Positions 1 through 8,705 of a stretch of 12,337 nucleotides of DNA are shown here, piece by piece. The notes beneath the pieces are model-generated. The model saw nothing but the letters and a program-made list of their open reading frames with translations. It was not told where the DNA came from and ran no database searches. The stretch is from Phoronis pallida (taxonomy: Eukaryota > Phoronida > Phoronidae), in the NCBI GenBank assembly GCA_028565715.1, contig JAOXYC010188912.1:1-12337 (forward strand), read 5' to 3'. Position numbers and translations under genes: made by a program. Positions within the stretch are counted from its first letter, which is position 1. Each line of letters starts with the position of its first letter.

Positions 1-340
1 GGAAGTTTCTTATTTTTATACTGAAAATATATTTTAAGACAGGCAATATTGAATAAGTCTTCAAACAAAAGTATCTTTTGGTAATACAATTGGTAATTCA
101 GTTATTACCGAAATAAACAAGATAATTGCATATTAATAAATTTGAATAACATAAATATTTCAAGCCCTGTCGTCTTTCATATATGGTTTCTCATTCACTT
201 TTAACAGTAATAAAGCTTGATGAATACACTTGGCATTTGCCAATGAATAGAGAGTAAAAAAAGAAGAAATCTGTTGACTAAAGATAAACTATTAGTGCTG
301 ATCCTCTTGATGAATGCTCCTGTATAACTGAGATAGAAGT
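1..340. other. AT-rich sequence, no gene seen
   Basis: I see no convincing exon here. A minus-strand reading frame of 69 codons ends in this stretch (201-410), but its only protein-like part is the hairpin arm described separately. The 10-mer cttgatgaat occurs at 217-226 and again at 307-316, which may be chance in DNA of this composition. Confidence 0.5.
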
Positions 341-509
341 TGATTGAGGTTAAAAGAAATACACATAAAAGCACGGTTTTCAATATTTCAAAGTTAAAAA
401 ACTTTTTCATCAGGAACTCAAAGGTCTTTTGAGGGCCTGATGAAAAAGTTTATAAACTTTGAAATAATGAAAACCGTGCTTTTATCTGTATTTCTTTTAA
501 CATCAATGA
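341..509. repeat. Near-perfect long hairpin (fold-back, about 80-bp arms)
   Basis: The left arm (341-420) and right arm (430-509) are reverse complements with only scattered mismatches. The symmetry continues through the centre at 425 (ctcaaaggtcttttgag core), so there is almost no unpaired loop. Each arm begins a signal-peptide-like reading frame facing outward. One runs from 410 on the minus strand and one from 440 on the plus strand (46 codons, stop at 578-580). Both begin MKKF and contain KTVLL-VFLLTS. Between the arms, nearly every base change in this frame alters the amino acid, which argues against two selected coding exons. I cannot define a target-site duplication. It is best described as a fold-back MITE or recent inverted duplication, able to give a long double-stranded RNA if transcribed. 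Confidence 0.85.
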
Positions 510-738
510 ATAGATGTATTTTTGCCTTGTGCATTCATGTAACCATTAACGAATCATTGGAAACACGAAAATGTCCCTAATCCACAGTATTTAGACCGAT
601 TTGACAGTTTTTGGAGTCATTCGAAAGAGGCTTTGATGTGTTTTCGGCCTGAAGTTTCGTACGTACTTTTGTTACATTATACACTAGCACGAAACACAAA
701 CGTTCACGCAAAGGTCAAAAATAACGTGAGTAAAAGCT

Positions 739-1149
739 AGCGGCACACGATGCATCGACGATGCACGCCATCGGTGCACTCTTTGACGCAGCTAAAAAAA
801 AGTTGGCCGCACACGATGCATAAAAGGTTGCACCGTTTACGCAGATATCACGTGACTCAAATTTTTTGAAACATGAACTGCGACGCTCTCGTGATGTGAT
901 GCGCGTACTATCGCCTACAAGTAAAGACAAGCAAAGCTCAAAGAAACCCATGCGCATTGACTTCATTTCAGGCGGCGTTTACGCGGGTTGCCCGCACATG
1001 GTGCAGTGCATCGTTGTAATGTAATATCAAACTCGATAGATGTGTCTGCGTCAACGATGAGCACCGTTTACGCAGAAAAAGTAGGCCGCACACGATGCAT
1101 CGGCGACGCTGCAGCGATGGCGTGCACCGTTTATGCATCGTGTGCGGCC
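739..1149. mobile_element. Nested inverted-repeat element with GGCCGCACACGATGCAT termini
   Basis: The left end (about 739-780) matches the reverse complement of the right end (about 1108-1149). Both carry CGCACACGATGCAT-type ends (CGGCACACGATGCAT on the left) followed by a shared GCACGCCATCG block, giving terminal inverted repeats of roughly 40 bp. The same motif recurs inside, at 805-821 and 1084-1100. The 66 bases at 1084-1149 form their own hairpin with perfect 17-bp arms. A second internal motif, GCACCGTTTACGCAG, occurs at about 830-844 and 1062-1076, with a variant near 1124. The element is richer in GC and CpG than its surroundings. The reading frames crossing it are by-products of the repeats. 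I found no clear target duplication, so the superfamily is open. Confidence 0.75.
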
Positions 1150-2076
1150 ACATTAAATAAATGTAGGCCCCCACTCTCCACAGCAGAGCCCTCTAGCCGG
1201 GTTAGGTATCCTGTCAGTGTGTGTCAAAAAATCCAACAGGATCGCCTCTGCATGTAGTTGTCAATGTACATTTTATAATGTTCTTGCATAGTTGCAATGA
1301 TCCTAGAAGATCATTGATAGTTGAGAAGGGTGAATCCTTGACGTTAAACGGCTTCTTGAAAAAAAAAGTCACGGACAATTTACTTTGCAATTATCGGGTT
1401 GAAGTTGAATTTTCCAAAAATCAAAACTTGATAACGATATTCATATATATTCGTGACTGCGAAATAAGTTGCATTGTGACCAGAGCGATTTCAATAATTA
1501 AAGTTATACATCGCTACTCACGAATGTGAAATTATCAACTATTGAATGAGCTCAATTGCATCCTTATATTCACTTGAACAAATAAAAACCTTCGCTTCTT
1601 CCGAAAATCTCTTAACAGGCGGCCAATGTGACTTGATGAAATATCTCGACGGGTCACCCAGATAACTGAGATCAACTATAACGAATTAACCTCGTGTTTT
1701 CGATAAAAAATGTAGTAACAAGATTTGACAACTAAAAATGATCAAACTGTGTAAAAGAAACGGATGAAAACGTCGCCTATTTCAATAATGGCTCAATTCT
1801 ACATTCGTATAAGTAGCGAAGTACGTGTATGAGTTAATCGAATTATTGAAGAGGTCATCTGCAGCTTAATTTTATCACTCATTTATTGATTTTTTTTTTG
1901 TAATGTAAGGTAAGTTTTTGAACATGTGATATAAAACAACAATATATGTGCACATTCAGTTTAATAACAATTATAGTTACTAACAAAAATTGTACTCCAA
2001 CACGAGTAATCTCAATAATTGGAAATATACATGTTTATCCCGCATGCGTAGAGTTGAACATTTTGTTTATACAGTA
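1150..2076. other. AT-rich sequence without recognisable gene
   Basis: No reading frame here has splice sites or composition that I trust. A 102-codon plus-strand frame (1221-1529) starts in the flank of the preceding element and shows no recognisable motif. The only structure seen is the diverged inverted repeat pair at 1489-1850. Confidence 0.5.
1489..1850. repeat. Diverged inverted repeat pair
   Basis: The segment 1489-1547 resembles the reverse complement of 1779-1850. Both hold, in the same order, TTCAATAATT, CGCTACT, ACGAATGT, AATT or ATT, and TATTGAA, with one insertion of about ten bases in the right copy. The two copies flank about 230 bp of unrelated sequence. This could be two opposite insertions of one short repeat family or the worn termini of a fold-back element. 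Confidence 0.45.
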
Positions 2077-2078
2077 TA

Positions 2079-2475
2079 TTGGGTGTCGCAAACAGCGTTT
2101 TGAAACATTTTACTGAGTATCCTTAGCTTGTTATCCAAGTTTGATAAATGTTACAGAGATCTGACACATTTTATTCGAGTATTGTCTATTTTAAATAGTA
2201 TGCTAAATTATCCAATATTAACCGAAGATTATGAACTTTTATGTCTAATAGCTCCTACATAGGGTAGTTTGTTTTTGCGCCATTGGGTCAGATATTTTTT
2301 GACAGCCTGCATTGAAACAGATAACATTCAAATAATAGGTAATCGATCTCTTTGATATTTCACAAACTTGTAAGGTTTGCCCTAAGTTTGCTCAGGTAAA
2401 ACATTGCAACGAATTTGGTGTGTCCGTTGCTGTGATAACGCCTGTGAAAAGGGCCCCAATTTATGTGACACCCAA
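2079..2475. mobile_element. 397-bp MITE with TTGGGTGTC termini and TA duplication
   Basis: The left end reads TTGGGTGTCGCA and the right end, reversed, reads TTGGGTGTCACA. TA dinucleotides flank both sides (2077-2078 and 2476-2477). The flanking symmetry ATATTGGGTGTC may extend the termini by a few bases. The interior has no substantial ORF, so this is a non-autonomous element. The TA target and short termini fit a Tc1/mariner-like or another TA-targeting DNA transposon family, which is an inference from general knowledge. Confidence 0.75.
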
Positions 2476-2477
2476 TA

Positions 2478-3120
2478 TGTACATACAATATCACAAAAGT
2501 CAAGCTAATATATAAAACATAAAATGAATATCATTTACAAATGTAACGTATTTTGCCTAAAATGTTTACAATTTTTAAAAATAAAAAATTGAATGTAAAG
2601 AAAGCTTGATTGAGACAAGGAACTAGTGCTTATGCACAAGTCTTCCGGCAACATGAATAATCCCAACGATAAACCGTTTATTAATCAAATCATTGGATGT
2701 AAGCCACTTCTAGATCCGGATGAGATGGACAACGCACTTTCTAACACAATTGTAGATACTTCAAAAATAGCAAGTATAACTTGACATTTCCTCAGTGATA
2801 TTTTCCGTCTCCGAATATCGTGTCGTTTAGTTTTTTCTAATAATTTAGATCCTGTAGATATGTTTATTTTGTACATGTACATATTTACATACCAATACCA
2901 TACATAAACCAAGAGGTATAAATCAAAAGTAAAAAAAATCCTTTTTCGTATAGCTTATGGCAAAGGTACCTTTTATTCTTTCTTCATTTTTGAGGAGTCT
3001 GATTTACGTTGTCTTTTCAAGATGAACTCGTTGTCGCCTCGGTGTACCTAAACAAATCTTTATGAAACTTTACTGCGCCTTGATATTCTATGCAAATCCT
3101 GTCCGTATCTAGTGAATGCA
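2478..3120. other. AT-rich sequence, nothing recognised
   Basis: I see no exon, repeat pair or RNA gene. A 75-codon minus-strand frame at 2685-2912 is low-complexity in composition and has no supported splice sites or motif. The palindrome TGTACATGTACA at about 2871-2882 is short and AT-rich DNA yields many such sites. Confidence 0.45.
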
Positions 3121-4850
3121 TTACTTATACCCTCCCGCTCTCTGTGATCTTACAATTTGAATTTCAAACTCTTTCAAAACAAATTGCCCAACCTTCGAAC
3201 TCACACAGCCTCTGAAGTATTTGGGTCTGGCGGATGCAAACCACCACGGCAATTGCTTGAAAAGGGAACCTGCCATGTTCTTTTGTGCTGTCGTGTGTTG
3301 TTCCTTATTATTACCATCAGCAGTCCACATCAAACCACCTTTTTATTATCGTTGCAAATGAATAATCTCGTCGATGACCTGAAGACCTTTGTAGATGGTG
3401 AGCTAGGTCTCCGGTAGCCTTTACCACGTTGAACTGATACGATGGTAGATATCTGACTAAAACCCGAGAGGAGTTAGACATGGGGTTAACAAGAGACATG
3501 TTACAGAAACCTCATCAATGGTAACGAACTTTCATCGCGACATACATTGTTCATATCTATAGGGGGAAGTTTGCGCAATGCATGAAATACCAAAGTGATT
3601 AGGATTGAGGTTAGAATAACAGCCCCCATAACCACCAACAATAGGAATTTAGATGACACCAATGAGCCTTGGAAGACCAATCGTGCAAAACAACGACTCG
3701 TCTAAGGATATCGAAGAGCTGAATTACAAAGGCCAGAGGACATTTACGAACCAATTACGATCGGTATGTGACAATCTGAATACCATGTGCATCGCATACA
3801 ACAGCAATGTCTGTGTTACTCTGAGGTGGTATAAGCCCTCCTTGCACTATGCACCATCAAAGCACACGGATATGACGTCAGTTAACACACTGGAACCTAT
3901 CTTAAGTTTGCCAGTACTCTCTTCATTGGTTACTCAGGTCTGCTTTAACGTCGCCTCCTCTAAAATTCTCATTTTCAATTTCGTGGCTTTGTAGTTTTAT
4001 CTATATTTCCAAAATATATTCTTTCAAATAAGTTCTTATTTGTACGAATCGTCCTTCAATACTCTGTAGATCTCCTTGCCGTTTCTTCTGTCAGTGTTTC
4101 AATCAACCGAGAAGACATGTCGCTACATGACACTGCTGTTGCTAATGCCATTTCAATTATATTTGAGACAATGACAATTCTCTTTTCAGACGGGTAAGCT
4201 GCAGGAGTATAATTCATAACCCCAGAAGCTATACATGTATCATGGTAGACGACCAGCTCTCAATACGTAGGCGTTCTTTGTCTCTTTGCCCATCCCTTAC
4301 TGTCTAGAGATGCGCCCCGAGACAGCAGGTCACCCGGCATCGGCGACTAGCGAAGACCATCATCAACAACACAAGGTGTTCTTCCATGGATGCTTATGAA
4401 GAATTCTTAATATACAATGGTTTGATATTATTTCAAACAAAAACTATGGGGTTAACAGGCACAGGATACCACAGAACTCAAGATTTGGAAAATGGAGATG
4501 GGTCGGCCATACTCTTCCTTCTGACACATGACACCAATGTTACCAAAACGTTGCTTACGATGAATCACCAAAGCCCGAGGTGGACCAGCAACATATTGAC
4601 GACGCATGGCCATCTCAGTGCTGTAAGGAACGGGTATGAACTTCAAACAACCAAACGAGAGTCCGCTGGAGAACAGTTATCAATGCCCTTTGCAAAGTAT
4701 TCTCTGAATGATGCTAATTGCACATTTTCCTATGTCAGGGAAGCTATTCACTTGATCTTTAATGCACCAGTCCTGTGTTACCACTGTAATGATAAACACT
4801 TCTTGATTTCCACATGTTTGTTAGGTGCCTTTCCACACAAATGAGAGTAT
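3121..4850. other. ORF-dense, less AT-rich region; possible decayed or unrecognised exons
   Basis: This stretch has a more balanced composition than its flanks and several open frames on both strands. On the plus strand, a frame at 3316-3398 lies between a possible acceptor (attaccatcag) and a good donor (GATG|gtgagc) and reads ...NNLVDDLKTFVD. A frame of 113 codons (3653-3994) and one of 152 codons (4386-4844) are also open. On the minus strand, a frame ending in TGA near 4066 reads ...SEKRIVIVSNIIEMALA and has protein-like codon use. A further minus frame spans 3317-3499. The opposing frames cannot all be genuine. None matches a family I recognise, so I call no gene here. Confidence 0.35.
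3873..3880. promoter_or_regulatory. Perfect CRE palindrome TGACGTCA
   Basis: The full ATF/CREB consensus palindrome TGACGTCA is present. One such 8-mer in a window of this size is not far above chance, so the site matters only because an ATF-like bZIP gene lies about 1.4 kb away. Confidence 0.2.
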
Positions 4851-5269
4851 TGTAACTTGTTGTGGTTTTACTTGTTACTTGTTGCTGTGCCAATTTTTTA
4901 ATACAACGTGTTGCTGTTCGAAGAGTTAAATCGAACAATAAGGGTAATTGACATGTGATAATAGCAACGGTTTCAAAACGTTGTTTTATAACAACGATGT
5001 TTTTTACCAACGACAAACACACGCCAACGCTTTGAGTCCCGTTTTTCAGATGGCAATTTTCGCACGCCGATCTGAACAATTGTTATCAGTGTGTTTGAGA
5101 GCTGTTCACTGAGTTATCTCGTGAAAGGATCAGGACTGATTATGTGGATATACAACATGATATGATAAAACAAACGATAACAAAGTACAAAATAGAATAA
5201 TCATGTGGTGTACGATAACACTGCATGCAAAAACTAACGCTCTTTGATACACGGGTTGAACATCATAGC

Positions 5270-5590
5270 TTAGCATACAATTTCATTATTATTCATATCT
5301 TGAAAAGATGTGCTTTTTCCCGTCACATATTCGCTATCTTCATAATCCGAATATTCTTCAATAGATGACGGCCCATATTCAAACTCATCATCCTCATTTA
5401 AGTCGAGCGGGGTCGACAAGAGCACATCCTTCGTTCCCGCGGATGTTCTGTTATTTGATGACACCATATTGCAGAAGCAGTTCCGTCCAAGGTGATTGAT
5501 TAGTTCCAGTCGCAGTTTTTTGTTCTCAGTTTTGTATTCTTTAACCTGATACTTCAACACCACATTTTCAGATCGTAGGCTGTATATCTC
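5270..5590 (-). CDS. bZIP exon 2: leucine zipper and acidic tail
   Basis: This exon carries 106 codons plus TAA after a clear acceptor (aatttcag|GAG). Residues 1-34 of the exon continue the coiled coil, with heptads L5, L12, Y19, L26 and H33 at d. After a short Cys-containing linker (GRNCFCN) the tail is rich in Asp, Glu, Ser and Tyr, and the protein ends NNNEIVC. Codon use is mixed and not strongly AT-biased, unlike the DNA on either side. Translation started at the internal GTG/ATG codons would lose the basic region, so the spliced model is preferred. Confidence 0.8.
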   Translation of the reverse strand, partial: EIYSLRSENVVLKYQVKEYKTENKKLRLELINHLGRNCFCNMVSSNNRTSAGTKDVLLSTPLDLNEDDEFEYGPSSIEEYSDYEDSEYVTGKSTSFQDMNNNEIVC

Positions 5591-6575
5591 CTGAAATTAT
5601 AATCCGATTAAAGAATAGATTGCATGTCATGCACGCGCTGCACCAACATTTATAACCTTCTGTCTTGAAAATGCAATCCGCAACGGTTGCGTAAAACGTC
5701 TGGGTATTACTTATAGAGGGCACACCTTACATGCTAGCAACAAAAGTCTTTGCAGTTTTTTCATTTGTACTTTATGTTTGATCATTTTTAACATGCATTA
5801 CGTTGTGACAAAAACTGAAAAATCCCGTATGCCAGCTTGAAAACTGTGCACTCTGCATGTCGTACGCATTATACAATTTTCAAAACGACACCCACTTAAT
5901 CATATCCGTAACCGTATCCGCGATTTGCGAAACCTCATTAATACTGCAAGCACGTTTCTGAGAGTGATGTTGAAGGAATTGCAAAATAATATTGTTGCTC
6001 ATTGCTCTGAGGTAATTATTAGTATCGAGTTATGACGACGGGTAATTCTAGGAAATTACCACACCTGATTGACGTACACTGACGTATACCTTGGTGGAGC
6101 CGACCCTAATCAGAAAGTCAACTCATCAACATGTCTTGATAATTCATACCACTTTTGATACTTGCATTCGCAAATACGATGAAATGCGCATATTTCAAAG
6201 AATCATATATATTGACGAAATATCGACAGCCTTGTCGACAATAATTTGGATTTGTTTGTGGCCCTGCACGCAGTCCTTAGGAGCATCCCGGGTCAAAAAT
6301 TGTTTCAGTAAACTTACCATAAAATAAATTTAAAGGGCACTGTTCACTTTTGGATAGTGAACATGACAATGCAATAAAAGACAAACTCAGATATTTTCGC
6401 CTCTATTTCATGACCTATATAATTATACCTGTTTCATATTTTCCTCTTGTTCTCTCTTTCGCACCCGGTATTTCAGCGATGCTTGTTTGCGTTTGTCAGG
6501 GAGATCCACCCTAGCTTCTCTTCCACGATTTTTGTTAAATGAAACACATTCAAAATCCTTTCTGATTTGCAGCAT
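5270..6575 (-). CDS. Small ATF4/CREB-like bZIP transcription factor, two coding exons
   Basis: Joining 6575-6429 to 5590-5270 gives a protein of 155 residues, expected to be a nuclear, DNA-binding dimer. Exon 1 (49 codons from ATG at 6575) ends CAG|gtataa, and exon 2 follows tataatttcag|GAG, both in phase 0. The basic region is DKRKQASLKYRVRKRE (residues about 27-42). The invariant Arg is R37, and exactly ten residues later the zipper begins. The d positions are M47, L54, L61, Y68 and L75; the a positions are I, N, V, N and L. Two Asn at a are typical of selective bZIP pairing. Canonical spacing carried across the splice junction strongly supports the model. The usual invariant Asn eight residues before R37 is Arg here, which is atypical. 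The C-terminal third is acidic and Ser/Tyr-rich (e.g. NEDDEFEYGPSSIEEYSDYE), like an activation domain. A TAG in frame at 6600-6602 precedes the ATG. ATTAAA at 4902-4897 on this strand is a weak poly(A) candidate. The subfamily is uncertain. Confidence 0.8.
5591..6428 (-). other. 838-bp intron of the bZIP gene
   Basis: The intron starts GTATAA and ends TTTCAG on the minus strand. It holds a plus-strand 78-codon frame (6091-6327), which I treat as chance, a small palindrome GGTAATT-ctagg-AATTACC near 6041-6060, and two TGACGTA motifs ten bases apart. I see no transposable element in it. Confidence 0.7.
6070..6086 (+). promoter_or_regulatory. Paired TGACGTA half-CRE motifs in the bZIP intron
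   Basis: TGACGTA occurs at 6070-6076 and again at 6080-6086, one helical turn apart. TGACGT is the half-site core bound by ATF/CREB-type bZIP proteins. A pair inside a bZIP gene would allow feedback on its own gene, but this is inference from motif and position only. Confidence 0.25.
6429..6575 (-). CDS. bZIP exon 1: N-terminal arm and basic region
   Basis: This exon carries 49 codons from ATG 6575 to the donor CAG|gtataa at 6429/6428. Residues 1-26 are a polar arm, followed by the basic DNA-contact region and the first zipper d residue (Met47). The frame is open for eight further codons upstream (…YFSPNDK) until TAG at 6600-6602, so the true exon may instead begin at an acceptor there (cgcactag|ACA), with an earlier coding exon outside my recognition. 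That acceptor has a poor pyrimidine tract, so I prefer the ATG. Confidence 0.7.
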
Positions 6576-6602
6576 TTTATCATTAGGAGAGAAATATGTC
6601 TA

Positions 6603-8704
6603 GTGCGTTGTTATGCTAGTCCAGATTGCAAAATGAAAATAAAACCCCTGGATGGGAATTAAGTCCGCGTTCAGCACGGGTTTTTCCATTCGTCAGTGAA
6701 ATACCCCAGGCAGAACTGATACATTTTTATTCCTGTGTTGTGCTAACGATCTGATTGATCAGGTATGTATTTCTTGTCTAGAGCACTTCAAACTGTGGAA
6801 TATTCTAATTCAAAATCGTATTTGATTTGAAAAACAAGTATCCCTTATGAATTTAAACGAAAGGTAACAACAACTGCTTGCCAAACAGAGCCCGAAACAG
6901 AGCGACACCTACACCGCAGATATTGGATATGGATAACATGACCTAGTTTCATTTTCATTTACAATGGCTGTGCAATGAAAACAACTCAGTAGTGAGTGTT
7001 CAATATACTTATCGTCATGTTTTACTGTTTGTGTTTTTATGTAGATAAACAACTTGCAAAACCGGGTTGATATCGGAGGTTTCGGTTTTCTTTTCAGTCA
7101 ATAGAAGTTTTTTGTGAATTGGACGGCTGCAAAAATCTTATCGAGAGAAATTCAGTCACGGTTTTATTGAAGTAACCTCTTTGATTTTAATCGTGGCATT
7201 AAAGCATGTTTTCCTAAAATGTGATCAAATCAAGTCTGGCGACAAAACTAATGCAGCCAAAGTTTTTGAATGGAGTTTTTTGAGAAAAATTGTCATAAAA
7301 GCACTTTTTTCGAGGTATCTTTCGGCAAAAATTCAGGTCTACAGATTTTTCTCGACTTCAGTCAGGCTTCACTGACAGTATTCAAACGTTTTGTCAAGAC
7401 CCGTATGAAGCCAAGATTTGATGAACTACGATAAGATTTCTGTTAAAGTTGAAGAAGACTCTCCAGTTGGTTGTTAAAAAAAATTCATCGATTTGATTAT
7501 ATTGTAAATCAGCTGCTTAGCACCAACTATTACTTCACCCAAAAGTAAAAACGAAAAAGACTAGCTGTGTAATGGCTTGTTGTCGTTTTATTTATGAAGC
7601 ACCGATTTTCAACCTTTTACAAACATTCACTACGCTTACAACTTTTTAACGATTTAAAACATCCAAAGTATTTGTAGAATGTAATTTTTAAACACAGTGC
7701 TTTTTAAAATACATTAAAATGTCACTCTGATGCTGACGTAGCAAAAACGATGTATAATCCAGAGCTTTTGAAGATTTTTATTTTCCAATGGCAGTACAAT
7801 TTCCGAAAGTCAAATTACTTTGAAATTGTATTGCCATTTGTGTGTTGAAGATAAACAGATTTTCGTATCCTGAAAAACATTGTTATAAAAACCAACAATG
7901 CGAAGCTTAGTCGCGCATTCAACAAAATATAACAGCTTTAATATTTGAACGGAGAAATAAAGACAAAAAATAATGAATTATTTTCAAATAGGCCAATTTA
8001 AAAATTCTAAAAATATCGTGAATAATAACACATAAAAGGGGAGTTGTTAGTGTAATATAAATGTTAGTTAAATGTTAGATTATCTAAACTGCATCTGACA
8101 CCGGATCACACTTCAGTTTGTAGTTTCACTTCCATTTCTCTTGTTAATGCGTCAGTTTCTTTGAATCACGTCCCTGAAACGGAAACGAAATATCAACTGG
8201 CATCCGTTTAAACAAGTATACAAAACTACTAGTCCTTTTTAGTTTTCAGTGAGTCATTAAATTGTTAAAAATACAATCAACAAGATCAGCATTGTTTGAA
8301 TAATATCACTGTGCATTATTGTCGTAGAATTCTTGAAAATTAAATTCATTGTAATTTTTTCAGGCTCCATAATATTGAAATTAAACAAAATGAAAAGGGA
8401 TGGCAGACTTGCTTATGTTTTACTCGTGTACATGCAAGACACGCTTAGTATGAGGGATGATAACAGCGTGGTGATACACACCGAAAATGTTTGACTTAGG
8501 TTGTTATGTTTTCCACGCCAGAGTGACAGTGCGCGCGAAACAAGAACGATTGCAGCAAGTGCTTTATCATTCACTGGCGGAATGCACCTCATCATAGCGC
8601 AGACAGACAGACAGGTTTAACATTTTGAATGGAATCACACTTAGTGTGCGGGAAAACTAACTTTGCGTTGGAAATAAAGCAAGTTATGATAACAAATTTG
8701 ACAA
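6603..8704. other. Long AT-rich interval upstream of the bZIP gene, no gene called
   Basis: Presumably this includes the bZIP promoter and any 5' untranslated exon, neither of which I can place. A minus-strand ATG at 6689-6687 opens 29 codons that end at the TAG (6602-6600) in the bZIP frame, so it may be an upstream ORF. A 34-codon plus-strand frame from ATG 8390 follows a good acceptor (aattttttcag at 8353-8363) but has no second exon that I can find. Other frames (7181-7375, 8413-8595) show no motif. A (CAGA)n run of about four units lies near 8601-8616. Confidence 0.45.
7787..7838. repeat. Small 52-nt hairpin
   Basis: AATGGCAGTACAATTTC (7787-7803) pairs with GAAATTGTATTGCCATT (7822-7838) with one mismatch, and AAAGT/ACTTT extends the stem inward past a 2-nt bulge to a 6-nt loop. 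The resulting stem is about 22 bp. It is short for an animal pre-miRNA and may be a MITE relic, but it is the cleanest hairpin in this interval. Confidence 0.5.
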
Positions 8705-8705
8705 T

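Noticed and set aside
201-410. 69-codon minus-strand ORF with a signal-peptide-like start
   Set aside because: Only the part in the hairpin arm looks protein-like. The rest is hydrophobic low-complexity translation of AT-rich DNA, and the arms differ mainly at amino-acid-changing sites.
715-1257. Three overlapping ORFs of 68-89 codons on both strands
   Set aside because: They lie in the nested inverted-repeat element, and the repeated peptide bits (such as VDASCAA/VYASCAA) reflect the repeated DNA, not selection on a protein.
4386-4844. 152-codon plus-strand frame, the longest in the window, with a passing HDT motif (LLTHDTNV) like histidine acid phosphatases
   Set aside because: The rest of the frame lacks the RHG motif and other family residues, has no supporting splice sites, and is overlapped by open frames on the other strand. 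One three-residue match is chance.
4759-5079. 106-codon minus-strand ORF downstream of the bZIP gene
   Set aside because: No recognisable motif or splice support. It lies in the probable 3' untranslated region and beyond.
8601-8616. CAGA microsatellite
   Set aside because: Only about four units, too short to annotate as a repeat locus.
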